From Chrysopogon serrulatus (Eukaryota > Streptophyta > Magnoliopsida > Poales > Poaceae), in NCBI GenBank assembly GCA_015844335.1, contig JADLZL010006556.1, positions 186,001 to 250,000 on the forward strand: a stretch of 64,000 nucleotides of DNA. The letters run 5' to 3'. A model generated the notes under the pieces. That model searched no databases. It had not been told where the DNA came from and saw only the letters and a list, made by a program, of their open reading frames with translations. This document shows, in pieces, positions 55,761 to 64,000 of this stretch. Made by a program: the position numbers and the translations under genes. Numbering within the stretch: position 1 is the stretch's first letter; each line of letters starts with the position of its first letter.

Positions 55761-57540
55761 TGCTGATGTCTATTTTGGTTTATACACCAGCCAGGTTTCA
55801 ATTCTAAAAGTTTTTTACTGGATATTTCAATACATGTGATTCGTGCCAACTGAATAAACAATTCAACACTCATATTTAGTTCGATGAACATGAGAAGAAT
55901 ATACATATTTCTTTAGTAAGGGATTTGGAATTTAGAAATACTATATACCGCTATGAGGATCTAAAATTTAGAAATCCATCTTTTCCTAAGCAATAACATC
56001 ATGGAAATTCATGATATTTTACTCAAAACATACCAGGATGTGAACATTTCTTCTTTTGATTTACTTCTTTTGATTTACTGCTCTTGAGATGCATAATCCT
56101 AAAGCAGAAAATGATATCCTACTCTCTAAGAAAAACGATGATTGCAAGAAATGATCTGTAGGATCAAAAGGTCAGCAGCTAGGATACTGTTCCTTTTGAG
56201 TGAGAATCGGACTAATTTAAATCTATCTATGACATAATTTGCTCGAGAAGCTCAATGCTAAACTCACTTAAAGAGGTAACTAGCTTACAACATCATCATC
56301 TCACATATAATTGCTACTCTCATCATATTTGCTTTGCTATTATAACTATTTTTGTAACAGATAAGCTTTGAATAGTAGGATTCCTGGCATACTAATGAAA
56401 AATGTCAATCCTCAGTATTCCTTAACCTTATCTTTTGAACTTTGATAGCTTATGCACTAACAATAGCAGGTTCTCACCCTTTTTCCTTACAATTGAAGAC
56501 ACCTTGTACTGTCCATTGTCCAATTCAGGTTTTTATTAGGTTAACCTAAAAAAGGTGCTGTACAACTTTTACTAAGGAATCATATAATATTTTTGAAATT
56601 TTCAAACACATACCTTCCTTAAGCTCATCATAAAAAAATATAGTATTAGATGACAAGTTAAATTTCAAAGTAACTGCTCTAACTATATTAATCCACAGTC
56701 CACAGCCGCGGGGATAATGTTCTGTGAATTACATTTTGATGTTTCTATTTAAGTTTTTGACACATGGATTTCATCACCATATCCTAATTTAGGCATTGTA
56801 TATTTCTTCTTCTGTTTGATGAAATTTCCGTGGCCTCATATTTCTCATAGCAGGCAACTCGAGATGATTGATTTGTTTGCTGGTTTTGTGCTCCATGCCA
56901 AAGAGGTGAAGTCACTAAAAGTAAAAGGGAAGGCCACTGATGCACACGAACGCAGCTCACCTTTAGTGTTGCTCCATCGAAGCTTGTCCATTGCCCTATC
57001 TATCTATAGCAAAGAGTTGGATAAAAGAATGTAAGGAGTATATCCATCATATCATGGTTGTGAAGTTTCTCTATAGCCTTTTCTATATCCCATAAAACAC
57101 AAACTCAAATATGTACCTCACAAAAGATTATATGTATTAAATTTCAAAAAATGATTATATGTATTGAAGTACAAGCACACCTTACACATAAATCCTATTG
57201 ACATTTTCTGGAGTACAATTATGATTGATATTCCAGGACAAGCTAATGTTCCATCATAAAATTGTATTTGTTGCGTATAATAAAGTTTCATCAGTGTCAA
57301 CCACTCCCTATTCAAAAATAAAAAAAAAAAAATTGTGACGGCAAGTTACTTTTGGACAAATTGTTTCTCATTTTTCGCCGACATTTCCAACTACATGCTT
57401 AAAAAATGTATTAAAAATTTAATAGTCATAGTTAACAATATCTCTTTTATATTTTGCATCACTATGTAGATATACTTCATGTTCGCAGCACACGGTCTCT
57501 CAACATACTCTGCTAGCCAAGCCAACACAGGAAGACGCGC
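55761..57540. other. AT-rich sequence with one exon-like island
   Basis: Mostly featureless. At 56855-57034, after an acceptor-like CATAGCAG, an open stretch reads QLEMIDLFAGFVLHAKEVKS and ends SIYSKELDKRM before TAA, which looks like a last exon. I do not know the family. It lies downstream of the GC-rich block at 54.9-55.7 kb and could belong to the same decayed gene. Confidence 0.35.
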
Positions 57541-57573
57541 GGCAACGCCGCACGTTGTTTCTAGTAAAGGACC

Positions 57574-57653
57574 AAAGCGACATCAGAACAGTTCTCAAAA
57601 AAAAAAAGCGACATCAGAACAGTTCTAAAAAAAAAAGCGACATCAGAACACAT
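57574..57653. repeat. Short tandem repeat, ~31-bp unit, three copies
   Basis: AAAGCGACATCAGAACA occurs three times separated by A-rich spacers. Confidence 0.85.
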
Positions 57654-59727
57654 CATCGAACAGAACGTGAACCAGTCTTCCTCCTAGACCTCCCCCATTC
57701 CCGTGCTGTTCTTGCTACTACCCTGATTCAATGCTCTTCCCATTCTAATCTCACTCTGGTTCTTACCAAGTTGTACCAAATACTCTTGTAATTGTGCCAA
57801 TCGGTTGTGAATTAGGACTGTGACATCCAAATTCACAAGAAAGTGCAAGCCATTTCTTTTTTGTTTTTGGAGAACACATTAATAATTTATAAAAGGAGCT
57901 AGCTTCACCAAATCTGAACCAAGTGTTTTTTGGAGAGCACTTTGATTTATTTGTAAAAAGTGAATCTTTTTTTTAAATGACATACCCTTAGCTGATATGC
58001 AAAACTGTCGTATCTGATATAATCTATAGTAATAGTATCGATCGTTGGCTTTATCCGGCCTGAGTTCAGTACAACTAGATGCACATGCACACACACGTGT
58101 GATTTGTGATATGGGAAGCTTCGCAGCGCCGTACCGGTCCATGGATCCGCCAGACGGCATGCATGTGCCGCGAATAATGGCACATACAGCCATGTCGCGC
58201 GGCCGGGCGTTGGGTCTACAGTGCAGCGCGCACGTGTGCCAGAACACTGATCGTACGCACACGTTTTGTTTGTCTCTCGAACCTCGAAGGGATCGTAGCT
58301 GAGCTGATGAGATTCCAAAGAGCCAAGATGATCATTAGCATGACGTAGTCGCAGAAGAGATTAAGTTTCTTTTCATGTTAATATGTGCCAATATTATTAT
58401 TTAAATACCGAAATTGAAAATAGTAAACTGGATGACTTCACTCTTCATCCGCTGATCCTAGAATGGATCAAAGTGGCAAAGATGTGTCTTCGTCTTCTCT
58501 TCCTGTGTGTTAAGGGCATGTACAACCCATGGTGTACTGTTAATTGATAAAAAAACATGTCATTCAATCTATGGCGCATTTAGTCATACCGTAATCTAGA
58601 AAATAGGCATTCAGTTTTTCAGTTATCAACTTCAGTCCACTGATTCAGTCCTTCACTGATTCAAAACAAGCATATGGCAGGCATAAAGTAAGCGAGGGAA
58701 GCATGGAAATAGCTGGTTGTTTGTTCCAGAAAATAGAGTTCGTTATCACAAAAAAAAATACCTTGATTACAAGAGGCGTATTTCAAAAGAGACGTATTTC
58801 ACTCCATTTTGGACTATGCATTGAAGGTGTAGGCCCATGAATATCAAATATCTGACTGAGCAACCGATATAGCAACACTCCAGACCCAACCAGAAATCCA
58901 ACACACCAAGGTGGTGGTGAGAGGGCTTGACTCGATGGAGAAGAATCTCGGTATGAATAAGATTTATCATTTCTCCAAATTCTTATTCTTGCTCTCATTT
59001 TATTGTTATATAGTTATGCTATTCAATTAGATTATAGTTTTGACGTTATATTCATAGCATGTGAATTAGGCTATAGTTTCTATACTATAACATCAATGTA
59101 TGTAAAAATTAGTTCTAAATCATTCATTATATATGTATTAACCCGATTAGATATAAGTTGAGATGGTGGTTTATATGCTTCATGGTGTGCCTAGTCAGTT
59201 GCTTGTCGATCCAGAGGGTCAGAGTCCCAGTGGACTTGGGTAGATTGGTTATATGTAGACATGGTGTTTAGGTATAAGGGGACATAGGTAAATACATTTC
59301 ATAGTCCATGGTTGATGTGGTAGGCGACAAGTGAGGAAAGCCCTACCTACAATGCCCCATATTTGGCTATGGTGTAGGAGTATATAAATTGTCATATGAG
59401 ATTGCGGGTAGACTAGTACTCGGTGGCCTCCCGGTATATCTCATTGCTTAGTTCTGGTTAGAGTTAGTATATGAAGAATGATTATCAACTAACTTAGGCA
59501 TAACTGTAATAGATAAGTTAGCTCCATACTAAGCTATTCCTTATTCTTTATTCTTTATTCTTTACTCTTATTTCTTTTATATTTATCTTTCTCTAGGATG
59601 TGCATAAAAGTATATGTTCCTCCACTATCATGAAAACCATTGTTTACCCCTATATTCAGTAATGATCTATCATGTAGTCGTGTTATCTGAATTATGTTAA
59701 CACTACACCCTACCAGTGCCTTCTGTT
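57654..59727. other. Unassigned sequence, possible old LTR element remnants
   Basis: A GC-richer patch at 58045-58300 has overlapping open frames on both strands, with no domain. The stretch 59180-59640 has the style of LTR-element non-coding sequence, but no ends are visible. Nothing else can be supported. Confidence 0.3.
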
Positions 59728-60420
59728 AGGAAAATATAAATAATGATATCTTCAATACTTTTGGGTTGAAATGCTATATCAAGTAATTCCGTGCGCTTAT
59801 GGAACAACTTCCATATTTGTAAAGATGTACCATTACAATATTCCTAATATCATAGTTTTTAATACAATCTAGGACACAATGCTAAAGAATGTTGGATGTG
59901 CCGTCACAACATCTCTAAGGTATTAGCTACCTAAGTTGTAATCCTAACATTATTAGATTTGTACTCCCGGTATCTATGGAAAGATTAGTCATGGTACACC
60001 CGGTGCGGTACTAGGCTCTTCTAAAACTCTTACTGAGAATGTGACACTAATAGCGATGTTAATAAACAACATAAGGTATCTCTAGTGAAATCACCGAGGA
60101 TAGACTTTATCTCATTCTCTAGGATGACACTAAGAAATACCAACAGATACCCTGAATACTTTCTAAGTGAAATGCTACAGCAGTAACTCCATGCACTAGC
60201 GGAACCATATGTAATCATATAGAATTATCTAGACACATTATCTAAACATTGTTACCAAGCATGCGTTCATGGTAAGGAATGCTACATGCATTTCCCAGCA
60301 CCATTACCGGAATGTATACTTACTATCAAGATTAAGATAATTCCACTTTGTGTTTCTGGTATTATTATTAAATGCAAATTTATTTATTCTTAGTAATGAG
60401 TAATGATGCTAAGAAATACC
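59728..60420. repeat. Degenerate ~400-bp direct repeat
   Basis: TGAAATGCTATATCAAGTAA with GTGCGCTTATGGAAC (59774-59805) recurs as TGAAATGCTACAGCAGTAA with ATGCACTAGCGGAACC (60168-60207). CTAAGAAATACCAACA is at about 60129 and again at about 60410. Spacing and divergence suggest an old duplication within a retroelement, but no coding part or ends are seen. Confidence 0.55.
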
Positions 60421-60776
60421 AACAACCTGCTGCCTAGCCGGATCTATAGCCAACAAGGAAGAGGCCTTCCACTAAGCTAGATCCATCCATGACCAATGGA
60501 AGAATAGGCTCGCCCACTTCTGACCCTGCCTGGCTCTCCCCCATCGTGATGACGTGGTCCATCTCACTGTTGAAGTAGATACCAGGAAGAACGAAGAATA
60601 TATATGTTTTGCCTTGGTTGCATTAGACCACCATCTAAACCAATTAAGATTCCAATATCTAAACATAAAGGACAAGTAACTAAAAGCTAAAATTTTAAGA
60701 AGAGGTCGCGCTCCTACATCGCCACAAACTAGATTTCAATGAAAGATTCACATAGGTGCAGTATGCCTTTCACACC
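60421..60776. other. Unassigned sequence left of the copia element
   Basis: A 67-codon minus frame (60472-60675) has no domain. ACACC at 60772-60776 should be the left target duplication of the copia element; its partner is outside the window. Confidence 0.35.
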
Positions 60777-61299
60777 TGAAAGCCCTAGTTTGGTTTTGGT
60801 TAATTGATGAAACCTAGGACTAACCCTATTGCTAAGTGTGTAGCATTAGAGAAAGGGGAAGTCCAAGCCAAGTGGTGGAATGGTGATCAAGATGGTGGAG
60901 ATGTCCACAAGTGATCAAGAACCACACTTGGAGATGAAGAAAGACGATGAGCAAGATGGAATGCTAGAGGCAAAGGTATATGTTAGGGCATTTTCATTTT
61001 GCCGGCCATAGGTGAGTAGAGAAGTTGATGGTCGGGTTTAGGATTGATAACCGTACTATTAAGAGGGGCGATGTCGCGTAATATCGGTTATCTAAGTGCC
61101 ACTAGGTGAGCAATGACTTTGCATATGCATTAGGGACCTAAGTGTGCTTGCTAACTCTTGCAAAATTCATTTGAAAATGCTAATACATGTGCACAAGTGG
61201 TGAGACACTTTGGTGTTGGCTCATGAGAGCAAGAGGTGATGGTGTTTGGGTGTGGAACCCTCCCGCCGAGCTCGCGAGGCGGGACTTGGGAGTTTTCGG

Positions 61300-61740
61300 G
61301 CGAAGAGGAGTCACTCAGAGGTGACCGGACGCTGTCCTGGTAGGGACCGGACGCGTCCGGTCAGTAGTGGGCATCCGCTGTTTTTCAGCGGTGACCGGAC
61401 GCCGGGCGACCGGAGCGTCCGGTGCCAAGGTTTTCACTGTGCCGGGGCAAGGGCAGTGTTGACCGGACGCCGAGCGCGTCCGGTCAGGGTGGCTCGGACG
61501 CGTCCGGTCGAGATTTTGCGTTTCGAGTTCTCGAAGTTGTGACCGACTCTACTGGCCGGGCGTCCGTGCAGCACAAATGTGACGCCGGTCGTTGGTGATC
61601 GCGCATGAAGTTGATCGCTGACGTTGGGCACGAAGAGTGGAATTCAAACGGCTAGTACACGTGGCCCTTAATGTTGGACCGGACGCTGGACCGGACGCGT
61701 CCGGTCAGGCCGTCTCGGGCGTCCGGTCAGTGCGCAGTGA
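61300..61740. repeat. CpG-rich palindrome cluster in the copia LTR
   Basis: ACCGGACGCGTCCGGT-type palindromes or half-sites occur near 61323, 61346, 61393, 61461, 61495, 61679 and 61692. They lie just upstream of the TATA box, where promoter elements or methylation targets would be expected. Clustered palindromes here are a known trait of Sirevirus LTRs. Confidence 0.8.
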
Positions 61741-61781
61741 GCTAGTTTTGTGAGTAACGGTTGGGTGTTCTTGGGGACGCC

Positions 61782-61788
61782 TATATAA
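61782..61788 (+). promoter_or_regulatory. TATA box of the copia LTR
   Basis: TATATAA in CGCCTATATAAGGTG, downstream of the palindrome cluster. Transcription would begin about 30 bp further on. Confidence 0.75.
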
Positions 61789-62679
61789 GGTGTTTGGCCG
61801 GCTTTGGGGGATCTCTCTTGGTACTTTGACACACTTGACATTCCCTAGAGCTAAACAAACCTCCTCCCACACTTTGCACTCACTTTGATTGATCTAGAGA
61901 GTGATTGGGAGAGTTTCTAGTGCATTTGCCTTGTGATTGAGCATCTAGTGGCACTAGTGAGCGTTTTTGCTGCGATTGAGCTTATTACTCTTGGTGATTG
62001 CCGTCACCTAGACGGTTGGAGCAGCGAGCCGGAGTTAAGCAAGGTTGAAGATTGTTCTTGGCCACTCCGGAGGTGATTGTGAGGGGTTTTGATCCTACCC
62101 CGCAGGAGATCGCGAAAGGAATCCTTAGTGGAATCTCGTGTTATTGAGTTACCCTCACTTTGTGTGAGTTCTTGTGGCGCCCGGTGAGGGCTTGGCTTGT
62201 GACGCCAATTAGCCACCGAACTACCGAGTGTGTGGTCGACACAACGAGGACGTAGCGTGTCGGCAAGCACGTGAACCTCGGGATAAATCTTGTGTCCCTC
62301 GGTATTCGTGTGTGGCTTGATCCTTCGAGGTCAACTTGGATTTCACCATTGGATCATCTCTTCGGGTTTCATTGTATTGACAAGACGGTGATTGGTCACC
62401 TTCCCGAAGGCTCAGTTTGCACACTTGGTTCCTCTCTTGCATTTACTCTTGTGCAAAGTAGTGTATTAGGTTGTGTAGCCTAGTTGAATTGTTAAGGACC
62501 ATATTCTTAGTGTGCCTAGTGTTTTAGGATTGCTAGAATTGGTTAGGTTGGCTTGCAACCCCCTCTAGGCTAGCGCAACACTTGCTTTGCCATTTGTTTT
62601 ACTAACCGGTTTGTTTAGTGCTTTGTAGAAATTTTAATTAGGCTATTCACCCCCCTCTAGACATTTAGGACCTTTCAAG

Positions 62680-62691
62680 TGGTATCAGAGC
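62680..62691 (+). other. Primer-binding site, initiator tRNA-Met
   Basis: TGGTATCAGAGC, two bases after the LTR, is the standard plant copia primer site complementary to initiator methionine tRNA. Confidence 0.95.
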
Positions 62692-62734
62692 CGAGGTCAC
62701 CGCTAATCAAGGCTTAACATCCTTCGGTGTTAAA

Positions 62735-64000
62735 ATGGCTCAAGTCAACCATATCAACCATGTGGGGAAGCCGCCGCACTTCGATGGCACCGGTTATGAT
62801 CATTGGAAGAGAAAGATGTGTGCATACTTGAAATCACTCAACCGGAAGGTTTGGGAGGTGGTGGACAAGGATTTTGCCGTGATTGATCCCGCCGACCCAA
62901 CTCCAAGAGAAGAAGAGAAGCTCCAATTCAATGACATTGCAATCAACACATTCTATGAAGCTTTGGAGTCAAAGGTGTTTGAGCAAATCAAAGATTTGGA
63001 GAGGGCTCATGATGTGTGGACTAGGTTGGAGGAGACATATGAGGGCACACAAGCCGTGAAGAGTGCCAAGCTATACATCCTCAAGGACAAGCTCTCAAGT
63101 TTCAAGATGCAAGATGATGAGAGTGTGCCGGAGATGTATCATCGCCTCCAAGTGATTGTCAATGACTTGAAGAGTTTGGGTGAGAAGGTGGAGAATGCGG
63201 ACTTCTCTCACAAGTTCCTAAGATGCCTACCATCAAGATTTGAAGTCTTGGTCACAATGCTAGTGAGAGAAGGGTTGGACACCAAGACTCCTAACCAAGT
63301 ACTAGGTGAGGTGATCACAAATGACATCTACCATGTGGAACGGGAAGGGGGCTCCCAAAAGGATGAGAAGAAGGAGAAAGAGAAGAAGAAAGACAAGGAA
63401 GTGGTTGCATTCAAGGCTACTTCATCAAGAGGCAAGAAGAAGCAAGAATCAAGTGATGAAGCTAGCACAAGCTCAAGTGAAGCAGATGATGAGGCAATGG
63501 CTCTTCTTATGCGCAAGTTTGGCAAGTTCATGAAGAAGAAGGGCTATGGTGCAAGAAAGAGAAGAGATACAATCAAAACCAAGAGATGCTTTCGATGCAA
63601 GAGCAAAGATCACTTCATTGCCGATTGTCCTCTCTCTAGTGATGATGATAGTGATGAGGATGACAAGAAGAAGAAGAAGAACAAGAAAGAGAGGAAGGAC
63701 AAGAAGGAAAAGAAGGAGAAGAAGCTTGAGTTCAAGAAGAAGAAGAAGGGGCAATCTTATTGTGTCACATGGGATAGTGATGCCTCAAGTGATAGTGATG
63801 ATGAGAGTGAAGATGACAAGAAGTCAAGGAAGAAGGCACTTGCTAGTCTTGCCATCTCCAACAAGCCTTCACTCTTCGACTCTCCATCGACATACTTAAT
63901 GGCCAAGCCATCCAAGGTACAATCCGATGATGAGAGCGATAGTGAGAGTGATGATGATGAGGAGTACTCAAAGGAGGACCTCATTAGCATGCTACGGGAT
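62735..64000 (+). CDS. gag: Copia gag polyprotein, 5' part (runs off window)
   Basis: Gag forms the cytoplasmic virus-like particle that packages the element's RNA. The ATG at 62735 (MAQVNHINHVGKPPHFDG) is the first after the primer site, and the frame is open for 422 codons to the window edge. Residues about 10-205 form a copia-type gag domain (UBN2 family), with HFDGTGYDHWKRKMCAYL, VWTRLEETYEG and LRCLPSRFE. A Lys-rich stretch follows (about 210-240). A CCHC zinc knuckle has C285, C288, H293 and C298 (CFRCKSKDHFIADC). Then come long Lys- and Asp/Ser-rich tracts. No stops or frameshifts are present, so the protein may still be made. Whether pol continues in the same frame cannot be seen. Confidence 0.95.
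   Translation, partial: MAQVNHINHVGKPPHFDGTGYDHWKRKMCAYLKSLNRKVWEVVDKDFAVIDPADPTPREEEKLQFNDIAINTFYEALESKVFEQIKDLERAHDVWTRLEETYEGTQAVKSAKLYILKDKLSSFKMQDDESVPEMYHRLQVIVNDLKSLGEKVENADFSHKFLRCLPSRFEVLVTMLVREGLDTKTPNQVLGEVITNDIYHVEREGGSQKDEKKEKEKKKDKEVVAFKATSSRGKKKQESSDEASTSSSEADDEAMALLMRKFGKFMKKKGYGARKRRDTIKTKRCFRCKSKDHFIADCPLSSDDDSDEDDKKKKKNKKERKDKKEKKEKKLEFKKKKKGQSYCVTWDSDASSDSDDESEDDKKSRKKALASLAISNKPSLFDSPSTYLMAKPSKVQSDDESDSESDDDEEYSKEDLISMLRD

Larger units (their letters stand above)
60777..62677 (+). repeat. 5' LTR of the copia element
   Basis: 1,901 bp, starting TGAAAGCCCTAG and ending GGACCTTTCA, with TGAAAG/CTTTCA inverted tips. TATA box at 61782-61788 (CCTATATAAGG). A CpG-rich zone at 61300-61740 carries several copies of the palindrome ACCGGACGCGTCCGGT and half-copies. 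The ORF at 61246-61542 runs through this zone and is not a gene. Confidence 0.92.
60777..64000 (+). mobile_element. Ty1/copia retrotransposon, Sirevirus (Maximus/SIRE)-like, 5' part
   Basis: A complete 5' LTR (60777-62677), a methionine-tRNA primer site and the first 422 codons of gag are present; protease, integrase, reverse transcriptase and the 3' LTR lie beyond the right edge. The gag ORF is uninterrupted, unlike every other coding region here, so this is the youngest-looking element in the window. Sirevirus assignment rests on the long LTR with CpG-rich palindromes and the style of gag, and is inference. Confidence 0.9.

Noticed and set aside
57870..57960. Short repeated TTTTGGAGA-type sequence as a hAT or Tourist end
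   Set aside because: I could not find paired inverted ends or a target duplication.
61246..61542. 98-codon ORF in the copia LTR
   Set aside because: It runs through the CpG palindrome cluster and lies upstream of the TATA box; repeat translation only.
63473..63754. Leu-rich minus-strand ORF resembling a membrane protein
   Set aside because: It is the antisense of the Lys/Asp-rich part of the intact gag frame.

Overview
The window looks like a repeat-dense stretch of nuclear DNA from a grass, most likely a panicoid such as sorghum, sugarcane or Miscanthus. The evidence is the repeat content: CACTA (En/Spm) transposons with many copies of a TTTGCCGAGTG motif, Stowaway ends reading CTCCCTCC, a Sirevirus-type copia element, and GC-rich plant-style first exons. 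The species assignment is inference. There are no operons, rRNA genes or CRISPR arrays, and I found no intact host gene.

Layout. 0.3-1.1 kb: a decayed 5' fragment of a gene for tubulin-folding cofactor E (TBCE), with introns kept and in-frame stops. 2.47-5.55 kb: a non-autonomous CACTA element with 3-bp target duplications and about three 680-bp internal repeats. 5.55-6.54 kb: unidentified exon-like remnants. 6.54-36.53 kb: one CACTA element of autonomous type, about 9.2 kb before later insertions, swollen to 30 kb. It carries two decayed genes, a TNP2-type transposase (9.65-12.74 kb) and a TNPA/Ptta-type second gene. The second gene is split by a 5.96-kb solo LTR (13.49-19.45 kb, in an exon) and by a 14.8-kb tandem LTR retrotransposon array, LTR-internal-LTR-internal-LTR (19.82-34.62 kb, in an intron).

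36.6-39.9 kb: a Stowaway-like MITE broken by a 1.34-kb CACTA element, an (AT)n microsatellite and a 1.2-kb terminal-inverted-repeat element with GC-rich internal repeats. 40.38-46.46 kb: a tRNA-like/SINE-like patch and the remains of another CACTA element, split by a second giant solo LTR (40.81-46.09 kb) related to the first. 46.5-60.8 kb: mostly unassigned low-copy or decayed sequence, with one Stowaway/Mariner-type element, short tandem duplications, GC-rich gene-like islands and a degenerate 400-bp repeat. 60.78-64.0 kb: the 5' LTR, primer-binding site and intact gag start of a Ty1/copia Sirevirus-like element that runs off the right edge.

The parts record insertion order more than cooperation between genes. 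The large CACTA came first. The solo LTR and the LTR array landed inside it later, and removing each insertion with one copy of its target duplication rejoins the CACTA gene. The most useful observations are the shared-LTR tandem retrotransposon with one pair of outer target duplications, two related 5-6 kb solo LTRs, and two long near-perfect hairpins in the CACTA 5' region that could yield small RNAs.
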